Shown in pieces: positions 1 through 4,990 of a DNA stretch of 5,965 bases (its first letter is position 1; each line of letters opens with the position of its first letter). The stretch covers positions 1 through 5,965 of the forward strand of contig CAIYQF010000156.1 in NCBI GenBank assembly GCA_903928325.1. Reading direction: 5' to 3'. Source of the DNA: an uncultured beta proteobacterium. Its GTDB lineage: Bacteria; Pseudomonadota; Gammaproteobacteria; Burkholderiales; Burkholderiaceae_C. Below the pieces are notes generated by a model. That model was given only the letters and a program-made list of their open reading frames with translations. It was not told the origin of the DNA and ran no database searches. A program made the translations under genes and the position numbers.

Positions 1-49
1 AGGCAATACGATCGGTAATGGCGTCAAGCGCCACTTTGGAATTGAGCAT
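1..49 (-). CDS. Possible N-terminus of phosphogluconate dehydratase (edd), cut by window edge
   Basis: An ATG at 49 on the minus strand opens 16 codons, reading MLNSKVALDAITDRIA, before the window ends. The AITDRI stretch resembles the start of Edd proteins, which begin with a short variable segment and then a V-T-x-R-I helix (E. coli Edd has VTNRI). Edd converts 6-phosphogluconate to KDPG in the Entner-Doudoroff pathway, and a gluconolactonase-like gene 113 nt upstream on the same strand fits that pathway. Against this, only 16 residues are visible, there is no convincing Shine-Dalgarno sequence, and another frame starting at ATG 57 is also open. The call is a guess from a short motif plus context. 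Confidence 0.4.
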   Translation of the reverse strand, partial: MLNSKVALDAITDRIA

Positions 50-162
50 AGGCCCATGTTAAATGTGCGCATCCGCCTTGGCTGTGAATTTTTTTACCAT
101 CCTCTGGTTGAAAACTTGGGCCGGCAGCGCAGGTAACAGACCCCAACGCCATGGATCGGCGC

Positions 163-1092
163 TCATGCAGTGCAATAGAAACTGACCGCTAAACCAGCAA
201 TGTCCACCCGCATCGAAAACACGCAGCCCGACTCGGGGTACAAAGCCAGCTCCGCCGGGCTGCGGCCATGGCGAGCAGTGGTAATGAACAGGGTTTTGAG
301 GTCCGGGCCACCAAAACACGGCATGGTCGGGCATTGCGCGGGAACAGCGTGCTGCGACAGCAGCGCGCTGTTGGGTGCAAATTGGCACACCCGTGCGCCC
401 TCAAACATGGATACCCAGTAGTTACCCGCAACATCGACCGCCGCGCCGTCCGGGCGACCCTGGTAGCTGTCGTCCTGAAAAGCCCAGCCTGCGGGCTTGG
501 GCGCGAATTGCAAAAACGTGCGGTGTGCACTTAGCGTATTCGCGTCCAGGGAATAATCCCAGGTGTGCACGGTGTGGTCAGGGGTGTCGGCCCAGTACAC
601 GGTACAGTTGTCCGGCGCCCAAGCCAGGCCGTTGCCCGTCAGTGCACCTCCAGCTTGGCGTTTTACGCTTGCCGTGCCGCTTTGGCGTGCGTCAATGCTA
701 AACAGGGCTGCAGCGTGGCTGGCCTTGGGCTCGTCAATCGTTCCGACCCAAAACCGCCCCAGCGCATCGCATTTGCCGTCGTTGGCGCGAACCGTGGCCG
801 GGTCATAGGGTAGCTCGACAACCGGATCGAGCACGCCGCCCCACGTGCGTGCGCGAAAAACCCCATGCCGCAGGGCCACGACCAGGCCGCCACCCAGAAC
901 GGGAGCAATGCAACCCGGCTCGCTGGGCATGTCCCATGCCTGCAATGCCCCGCCGTCGCACTGGGCGCGCAGGATTTTTTTCCCTGAAATATCGACCCAG
1001 TACAGCAACTGCTCTTGCGGGTGCCAAAAGGGCGACTCGCCCAACTCGTACGGCGCAGGGTGCAGTGTTTGCCAGGCGGGATATTGGATCAT
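163..1092 (-). CDS. SMP-30/gluconolactonase/LRE family protein
   Basis: This encodes a 309-residue, probably cytosolic six-bladed beta-propeller of the SMP-30/regucalcin family, metal-dependent hydrolases that open sugar lactones such as gluconolactone to the acid. Family hallmarks are in order: the N-terminal GESPFWH with metal ligand Glu19; the VRANDGK strand with Arg102 and Asn104, which contact substrate in regucalcin-type enzymes; TGNGLAW with Asn154; and GRPDGAAVD with Asp215 as the last metal ligand. All catalytic positions are therefore present and the length is normal. The start at 1092 (MIQYPAW) is chosen because a GAAGG ribosome site lies 9 nt upstream. An in-frame ATG at 1113 has no such site, and the open frame beyond it runs through the terminator into amtB. 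No signal peptide is seen. It follows the amtB terminator, so it is probably transcribed separately, although no clear promoter was found. The true substrate (gluconolactone, xylonolactone, arabinonolactone or another) cannot be told from sequence. Confidence 0.92.
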   Translation of the reverse strand: MIQYPAWQTLHPAPYELGESPFWHPQEQLLYWVDISGKKILRAQCDGGALQAWDMPSEPGCIAPVLGGGLVVALRHGVFRARTWGGVLDPVVELPYDPATVRANDGKCDALGRFWVGTIDEPKASHAAALFSIDARQSGTASVKRQAGGALTGNGLAWAPDNCTVYWADTPDHTVHTWDYSLDANTLSAHRTFLQFAPKPAGWAFQDDSYQGRPDGAAVDVAGNYWVSMFEGARVCQFAPNSALLSQHAVPAQCPTMPCFGGPDLKTLFITTARHGRSPAELALYPESGCVFSMRVDIAGLAVSFYCTA

Positions 1093-1169
1093 GGGTAGAG
1101 GCCTTCGAATCATCGGGTGGAGGTCAAGGCCTGATTGTGGCGCCTGAGCGCGTGTCCCAAAAACGAAAG
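1093..1169. other. Short spacer upstream of the gluconolactonase-like gene
   Basis: This lies between the amtB terminator stem and the chosen gluconolactonase start. It holds the minus-strand U-rich tail of the terminator (about 1158-1169) and the GAAGG ribosome site of the next gene. A minus-strand TTGACC-like hexamer is present around 1129-1134, but no good -10 follows at 16-18 nt, so I do not call a promoter. Confidence 0.4.
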
Positions 1170-1199
1170 CGCCCGGCAAAACCGAAGTCTTACCGGGCG
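1158..1199 (-). terminator. Intrinsic terminator of glnK-amtB with UUCG tetraloop
   Basis: On the minus strand a 13-bp stem (1187-1199 pairing with 1170-1182) closes on a C-UUCG-G tetraloop (1183-1186) and is followed by CTTTCGTTTTT. Seven outer pairs are all G-C (CGCCCGG/CCGGGCG). Two inner pairs are G-U in the minus-strand RNA but would be C-A mismatches in plus-strand RNA. The wobbles and the one-sided U tract fix the direction as minus. It begins 35 nt after the amtB stop codon and should separate glnK-amtB from the downstream lactonase gene. Confidence 0.9.
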
Positions 1200-1234
1200 A
1201 AAGGTCGAGGTTGCCCCCGAACCCCGTGAAGCAT

Positions 1235-2749
1235 TTAGCGGTTGTACGCCGTTTCGCCGTGCGAGCTGATATCCAGGCCTTCGCGCTCGTCTTCTTCGCT
1301 GACGCGCAGTCCAATGACCATGTCAACCACTTTGAAGGACGCGAGAGACACCACTGCAGACCAAACCACCGTGGTCAGCACCGCTTTGGTCTGAATCCAG
1401 ACCTGGGCGGCGATCGAATAATCCGCAGCGGTAATACCGGTTGCAGTGACCCAGTCAGCCACATAGCCAGGTCCACCCAGCGATGGCGAGTTGAACACGC
1501 CGGTCAAAATCGCACCCAAGATACCGCAGACGCCGTGCACGCCAAACACGTCCAGCGTATCGTCCGCACCCAGCAGCTTCTTCAAGCCGTTCACGCCCCA
1601 CAGTCCAGCGAAGCCCGACAAGAAGCCAATCACCAGTGCGCCACCGATGCCCACGTTGCCCGCCGCCGGGGTGACGGCCACCAAGCCCGCCACTGCGCCC
1701 GATGCCGCACCGAGCATGGAGGCCTTGCCGCGCATCAATCCCTCGCCGATGCACCAAGCCAACACCGCTGCAGCAGTCGCACCGAAGGTGTTGATAAAGG
1801 CCAGGGCTGCGAAGCCATTGGCTTCCAAGGCGGAACCGGCGTTGAAACCGAACCAGCCCACCCACAGCAACGCAGCGCCCACCATGGTCAAAGTCAGGCT
1901 GTGAGGGGCCATGGATTCTTTGCCGTAGCCAATGCGCTTGCCAACCATGTAGGCGCCAACCAAGCCTGCCACCGCAGCGTTGATGTGCACCACGGTGCCA
2001 CCGGCGAAGTCCAGTGCGCCTGCCTGCCACAGGTAACCGGCTTTGGCGTTCATGGCATCGACCACTTCCTTGCCGGTGTAGGCGTCAGGGCCCATCCAGA
2101 ACCACACCATGTGCGCAATCGGGGCGTAGCTGAAGGTGAACCACAGGGCGGAAAACAGCAACACGGCAGAGAACTTCATTCGCTCGGCAAACGAACCCAC
2201 AATGAGCGTGCAGGTAATTGCCGCAAAGCTGGCCTGGAAGGCCGCGAACACGATTTCAGGTATGTAGACACCCTTGCTAAAGGTCGCTGCATTGGCAAAC
2301 GTGCCAGCGGCGTTGTCCCAGATCCCCTTCATGAAGAGTCGATCAAAGCCGCCAAAGAAGGCGTTGCCCTCGGTAAACGCAATGCTGTAACCGTATAGAA
2401 GCCACAACACAACGATCAGCGAAAACGTGACCATCACCTGCATCAGGACAGACAGCATGTTCTTGCTGCGCACCAGGCCGCCGTAAAACAGAGCCAGACC
2501 GGGAACGGCCATCATGATCACCAGCAGCGTAGACACCATCATCCAGGCGGTGTCACCCTTGTTTGGCACGGGTGCAGCGGGTGCCGACGCATCTGCTGCG
2601 GGTGCCGGGGCTGCAAGCGCAGCGGCGGGGGCGTCGGCTTTGGCCTCGGATACCGCCACGGCAGGCGCAGTGGTCTGTGCCAGTGCGAACGAGCCTGCGG
2701 TGAGCAATCCCAGACCCAGCGCGAGAGAGAGAAGTAGTTTTTTCATCAT
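1235..2749 (-). CDS. amtB: Ammonium transporter AmtB
   Basis: This is an inner-membrane ammonium channel of the Amt/Mep/Rh family that conducts ammonium as a trimer and is blocked by GlnK. The 504-residue protein starts with a signal peptide (KK, a Leu-rich core, probable cleavage after ALA around residue 24). An Ala/Pro-rich linker follows to about residue 63, then the 11-helix Amt domain. Visible landmarks are AVPGLALFYGGLVR (81-94), the Phe-gate segment FQASF (171-175), Trp216 of AHMVW at the ammonium-recruitment site, Asp247 and pore His255 in LDFAGGTVVH, the second pore His405 in DVFGVHGVCG, and the cytosolic GlnK-contact tail GLRVSEEDEREGLD ending in HGETAYNR. About 19 residues are inserted between Trp216 and Asp247 relative to E. 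coli AmtB, a form I recall from other betaproteobacteria. It lies 21 nt after glnK, so the two are co-transcribed. Two tandem ATGs (2749 and 2746) are possible starts; the second is better spaced from the ribosome site. Confidence 0.97.
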   Translation of the reverse strand: MMKKLLLSLALGLGLLTAGSFALAQTTAPAVAVSEAKADAPAAALAAPAPAADASAPAAPVPNKGDTAWMMVSTLLVIMMAVPGLALFYGGLVRSKNMLSVLMQVMVTFSLIVVLWLLYGYSIAFTEGNAFFGGFDRLFMKGIWDNAAGTFANAATFSKGVYIPEIVFAAFQASFAAITCTLIVGSFAERMKFSAVLLFSALWFTFSYAPIAHMVWFWMGPDAYTGKEVVDAMNAKAGYLWQAGALDFAGGTVVHINAAVAGLVGAYMVGKRIGYGKESMAPHSLTLTMVGAALLWVGWFGFNAGSALEANGFAALAFINTFGATAAAVLAWCIGEGLMRGKASMLGAASGAVAGLVAVTPAAGNVGIGGALVIGFLSGFAGLWGVNGLKKLLGADDTLDVFGVHGVCGILGAILTGVFNSPSLGGPGYVADWVTATGITAADYSIAAQVWIQTKAVLTTVVWSAVVSLASFKVVDMVIGLRVSEEDEREGLDISSHGETAYNR

Positions 2750-2753
2750 GAGT

Positions 2754-2759
2754 TCCTTT
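2754..2759 (-). promoter_or_regulatory. Ribosome binding site of amtB
   Basis: AAAGGA on the minus strand lies 4 nt before the first ATG (2749) and 7 nt before the second ATG (2746). The spacing favours translation from the second, making the protein one residue shorter than the longest reading. The whole 21-nt glnK-amtB gap holds little besides this site, which supports a shared transcript. Confidence 0.7.
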
Positions 2760-2770
2760 CTGTGCGGGCT

Positions 2771-3109
2771 TTACAGCGCTTCTTTGCCGGTTTCACCCGT
2801 ACGGATACGCACGACCTGCTCTAGGTCGTACACGAAAATTTTTCCGTCGCCGATTTTTCCGGTGCGGGCAGCGCCTTCGATGGCTTCAATGACCCGGTCC
2901 AGCAGGGACGAGTCGATGGCTGCTTCGATCTTGACCTTGGGCAAGAAATCCACCACGTATTCAGCACCGCGGTACAGCTCGGTATGGCCCTTTTGACGGC
3001 CAAAACCTTTGACTTCCGTAACAGTAATGCCCTGAACGCCAATGCCGGACAAGGCTTCGCGCACCTCGTCGAGCTTGAACGGTTTAATAATGGCCGTAAC
3101 TAACTTCAT
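2771..3109 (-). CDS. glnK: PII nitrogen regulatory protein GlnK
   Basis: This is a complete 112-residue PII protein, the normal family length. PII trimers sense 2-oxoglutarate and ATP/ADP, are uridylylated by GlnD, and in the GlnK form plug the AmtB pore. The T-loop motif YRGAEY (46-51) carries the uridylylation target Tyr51. The B-loop nucleotide site reads TGKIGDGK (83-90), and the C-terminal part carries the usual VVRIRTGE segment. The N-terminus MKLVTAIIKPFKLDEVREAL is typical. A strong GAGGTGA ribosome site (minus strand, 3114-3120) precedes ATG 3109. The gene heads a glnK-amtB operon with a sigma-54 promoter and an NtrC-type dyad upstream, so it should be induced under nitrogen limitation. 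Linkage to amtB favours GlnK over the paralogue GlnB; residues alone separate these poorly. Confidence 0.95.
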   Translation of the reverse strand: MKLVTAIIKPFKLDEVREALSGIGVQGITVTEVKGFGRQKGHTELYRGAEYVVDFLPKVKIEAAIDSSLLDRVIEAIEGAARTGKIGDGKIFVYDLEQVVRIRTGETGKEAL

Positions 3110-3196
3110 GGGTTCACCTCAGCTTCAAAAGAGTGGTTTGCAGGCACACCAGATTACTGCGCTGCCTCTCCGCGGGGACGGGAGATACCCTGATCA

Positions 3197-3212
3197 AGCA
3201 GAAGCCGTGCCA
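3197..3212 (-). promoter_or_regulatory. Sigma-54 (RpoN) promoter of glnK-amtB
   Basis: The minus strand reads TGGCACG-GCTT-CTGCT, against the RpoN consensus TGGCACG-N4-TTGCW. The -24 element is perfect and the -12 element differs at one base. The invariant GG (3210-3211) and GC (3198-3199) are exactly 10 nt apart. Transcription should start near 3186, about 77 nt before the glnK ATG. Together with the upstream NtrC dyad this is the standard glnK-amtB control layout. Confidence 0.85.
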
Positions 3213-3265
3213 AGTTTGGCTAGTTATTTTTCCACGCCAGCCAACGAACCCCTTTTCAAGAGTCC

Positions 3266-3294
3266 TTGCATCGGCTATTATGACTGTATATAAA
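3266..3294 (+). promoter_or_regulatory. Probable sigma-70 promoter of comM
   Basis: TTGCAT (3266-3271) and TATAAA (3289-3294) are separated by 17 nt. The -10 matches consensus at five of six bases; the -35 is weaker, with TTG conserved. Transcription would begin near 3301, about 65 nt before the comM ATG. The -10 lies wholly inside the LexA box, the usual arrangement for SOS repression. Confidence 0.6.
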
Positions 3295-3301
3295 TACAGT
3301 A
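3282..3301. promoter_or_regulatory. LexA (SOS) box
   Basis: The core CTGT-ATATAAAT-ACAG (3284-3299) has the exact CTGT-N8-ACAG form bound by E. coli-type LexA, which betaproteobacterial LexA also recognises. Across 20 bp it differs from TACTGTATATATATACAGTA at two positions (1 and 12). It is a perfect dyad: ACTGTAT (3283-3289) and ATACAGT (3294-3300) around ATAA. It overlaps the -10 of the comM promoter. The match to a long consensus makes chance unlikely; actual LexA binding is inferred. Confidence 0.85.
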
Positions 3302-3318
3302 CGCACACAAACAGTGCG
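3302..3318. promoter_or_regulatory. NtrC binding site (enhancer)
   Basis: CGCAC-ACAAACA-GTGCG is a 17-bp dyad with the GCAC-N7-GTGC form of the NtrC consensus (TGCACC-N5-GGTGCA). Its centre lies about 124 bp upstream of the predicted glnK start, in the range where NtrC enhancers act on sigma-54 promoters. Only this one full site was found. It also begins where comM transcription is predicted to start and abuts the LexA box. Confidence 0.75.
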
Positions 3319-3354
3319 GTCACAACATTAAAGCTGGCAATAACGCACCGTTTC

Positions 3355-3360
3355 AGGGAG
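3355..3360 (+). promoter_or_regulatory. Ribosome binding site of comM
   Basis: AGGGAG lies 6 nt before ATG 3367. It fixes the comM start there, although the frame stays open up to ATG 3133, which lies upstream of the predicted promoter and inside the glnK leader region. Confidence 0.85.
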
Positions 3361-3366
3361 TTGTTT

Positions 3367-4908
3367 ATGGGTCTGTCCTTGGTTCAAAGCCGCGTCTTGC
3401 TTGGGCTTGATGCCCTGCAAGTCACTGTTGAAGTCCACATGGCCAATGGTCTGCCCAGCTTTACGCTGGTGGGCCTGGCCGACGTGGAGGTGAAAGAGGC
3501 GCGCGAACGGGTGCGCTGCGCCATTCAGAACGCGGGTTTGGACTTCCCGCACAACAAGCGCATCACGGTGAACCTGGCCCCGGCCGACCTGCCCAAAGAC
3601 TCCGGGCGCCTGGACCTGCCGATTGCCCTGGGCATTTTGGCAGCCAGCGGGCAAATTGACGGCGCTCGCTTGGCCGATTACGAGTTTGCCGGTGAGCTGT
3701 CGCTCTCAGGCGCGCTGTGCCCGGTACGCGGCGCCTTGGCCATGGCGCTTGCCTTGCACACCACCCAGGTCAATACCCGCCTCGTGTTACCCCCCGGTAG
3801 CGCTGAGGAAGCAGCGCTGGTGCCCGGCGCCCAGGTCTACCGCGCGGCACACCTGCTCGATGTAGTACGCCAGTTCGCCCCAGACGGCGCACTGTTGCCG
3901 GGGCCGGATACGACGGATGGCGACGGCTGGGCTAAGGTATGCCCGTCGCCGGTCCTTAAAGGCGGCGCGCCGGCCGACCTGGCCGATGTGAAGGGCCAGA
4001 TCGGCGCCAAGCGCGCGTTGGAAATTGCGGCCGCAGGCGGCCACAGCCTGCTGTTAGTCGGGCCGCCGGGCGCGGGCAAGTCGATGTTGGCTCAGCGATT
4101 TGCTGGGCTGCTGCCACCCATGGCGACCGACGAGGCGCTGCAAAGTGCCGCCATTGGCAGCCTGAGCGGTCGCTTTGATATCCGGCGCTGGGGCCAGCGC
4201 CCTACTTGCAGCCCGCACCATTCGGCCAGCGCCGTTGCGCTGGTGGGCGGAGGCTCCCCGCCACGCCCGGGCGAAATATCGTTGGCGCACCACGGCGTGC
4301 TATTTTTGGACGAGTTGCCCGAGTTTCCCCGCAGTGCGCTCGAAGCCCTGCGCGAACCGTTAGAGACTGGCACCATCACCATTTCCCGCGCTGCGCGCCG
4401 GGCCGAGTTTCCGGCGCGCTTTCAACTCATCGCCGCCATGAACCCCTGCCCCTGTGGCTACCTAGGCGCCACCACGCGCGCCTGCCGCTGCACGCCCGAC
4501 CAGGTCAGCCGCTACCAGGGAAAACTCAGTGGCCCGCTGATGGACCGCATTGATCTGCATGTGGAGGTGCCCGCCCTGCCCGCGCACGATCTGCTGGGCG
4601 CCCCGGCAGGCGAATGCACCGACAGCATCCGGGCGCGCTGTACCCAAGCCCATGCGCGCGCCACTGCGCGCCAAGGCAAGACCAACCAGGCGCTGACTGG
4701 CGGCGACATTGACGTCCACGCGCGCCTGGAGCCCACCGCCGCCAAATTTTTACAAAGCGCAGCGGCGCAACTGGGCTGGTCAGCGCGTGGGACCCACCGC
4801 ACGTTAAAAATCGCCCGCACGATTGCCGACCTCGCCGACTCCCACTCCACAGCCTTGGCCCATGTGGCCGAAGCAATGCAATACCGGCGGACGTTGAAAA
4901 ACGCCTGA
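3367..4908 (+). CDS. comM: ComM/YifB family AAA+ ATPase (Mg-chelatase-like branch-migration helicase)
   Basis: This 513-residue protein has the full length and domain order of the YifB/ComM family. Known members form hexameric helicases that drive branch migration when single-stranded DNA is integrated, notably in natural transformation. The N-terminal ChlI-like (Lon-fold) domain covers about residues 20-140, with the family stretches GLPSFTLVGLAD (28-39) and NLAPADLPKDSGRLDLPIALG (69-89). The Mg-chelatase AAA+ core has Walker A GPPGAGKS (232-239), SPHHSAS (282-288), GEISLAHHGVLFLDELPEF (302-320, with Walker B LFLDE), sensor-1 Asn359 in AAMNPCPCG and Arg394 in MDRIDL. Cysteine pairs CPC (361/363) and CRC (373/375) could hold a metal. 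A C-terminal sensor-2-type helix reads SARGTHRTLKIARTIADL (472-489). AGGGAG 6 nt upstream supports the start. It is divergent from glnK; its promoter is overlapped by a LexA box. recQ follows 82 nt downstream. The family is certain; a role in transformation here is inferred. Confidence 0.95.
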   Translation: MGLSLVQSRVLLGLDALQVTVEVHMANGLPSFTLVGLADVEVKEARERVRCAIQNAGLDFPHNKRITVNLAPADLPKDSGRLDLPIALGILAASGQIDGARLADYEFAGELSLSGALCPVRGALAMALALHTTQVNTRLVLPPGSAEEAALVPGAQVYRAAHLLDVVRQFAPDGALLPGPDTTDGDGWAKVCPSPVLKGGAPADLADVKGQIGAKRALEIAAAGGHSLLLVGPPGAGKSMLAQRFAGLLPPMATDEALQSAAIGSLSGRFDIRRWGQRPTCSPHHSASAVALVGGGSPPRPGEISLAHHGVLFLDELPEFPRSALEALREPLETGTITISRAARRAEFPARFQLIAAMNPCPCGYLGATTRACRCTPDQVSRYQGKLSGPLMDRIDLHVEVPALPAHDLLGAPAGECTDSIRARCTQAHARATARQGKTNQALTGGDIDVHARLEPTAAKFLQSAAAQLGWSARGTHRTLKIARTIADLADSHSTALAHVAEAMQYRRTLKNA

Positions 4909-4990
4909 GCACGGGCAGGAGACTTCGCATTTAGGCGGGACAATAGGCGGTTTGGCGCATCTTCTTTGGCCACATCTGAACCCCTCCCTC
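4909..4990 (+). other. comM-recQ intergenic spacer
   Basis: This is an 82-nt gap with no visible terminator hairpin, no CTGT-N8-ACAG site and no convincing -35/-10 pair. The absence of a terminator allows read-through from comM into recQ. The recQ frame stays open through part of the gap, including an in-frame TTG at 4952 preceded by AGGCGG. Confidence 0.5.

Larger units (their letters stand above)
3110..3366. other. Divergent glnK/comM regulatory region
   Basis: This 257-bp intergenic region is more AT-rich than its flanks and carries control sites for both directions: the sigma-54 promoter of glnK (3197-3212), a sigma-70-like promoter of comM (3266-3294), a LexA box (3282-3301) and an NtrC dyad (3302-3318). 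The glnK leader should be about 75 nt and the comM leader about 65 nt. Open frames running through it (for example from ATG 3133) look non-coding. No clear IHF site was recognised between the NtrC dyad and the sigma-54 promoter. Confidence 0.8.

Noticed and set aside
59..100. 13-codon minus-strand ORF (MVKKFTAKADAHI) in the gap after the lactonase gene
   Set aside because: Its AGAGG touches the start codon with no spacing, the peptide is very short, and nothing else supports translation.
1093..1326. Longer N-terminus for the gluconolactonase-like protein (ATG 1326 or 1113)
   Set aside because: The extension crosses the amtB terminator and the end of amtB, resembles no family sequence, and ATG 1113 has no ribosome site, while ATG 1092 has GAAGG and gives a normal N-terminus.
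1211..2398. 395-codon plus-strand open frame opposite amtB
   Set aside because: It lies wholly antisense to a well-conserved amtB, its translation is rich in His, Arg and Gln without any recognisable domain, and GC-rich codon bias commonly creates such antisense frames.
2514..2996. 160-codon plus-strand open frame across the amtB start and glnK
   Set aside because: Its Ala/Ser-rich part is the complement of the AmtB Ala/Pro linker, and it spans two real genes and their gap on the other strand.
3345..3349. Second NtrC site at GCACC
   Set aside because: Only a half-site is present; no GTGC partner stands 7 nt away.
3133..3366. 78-codon N-terminal extension of comM from ATG 3133
   Set aside because: It runs through the sigma-54 promoter, LexA box and NtrC dyad, lies upstream of the predicted transcript start, and the family N-terminus begins at ATG 3367 behind a good ribosome site.
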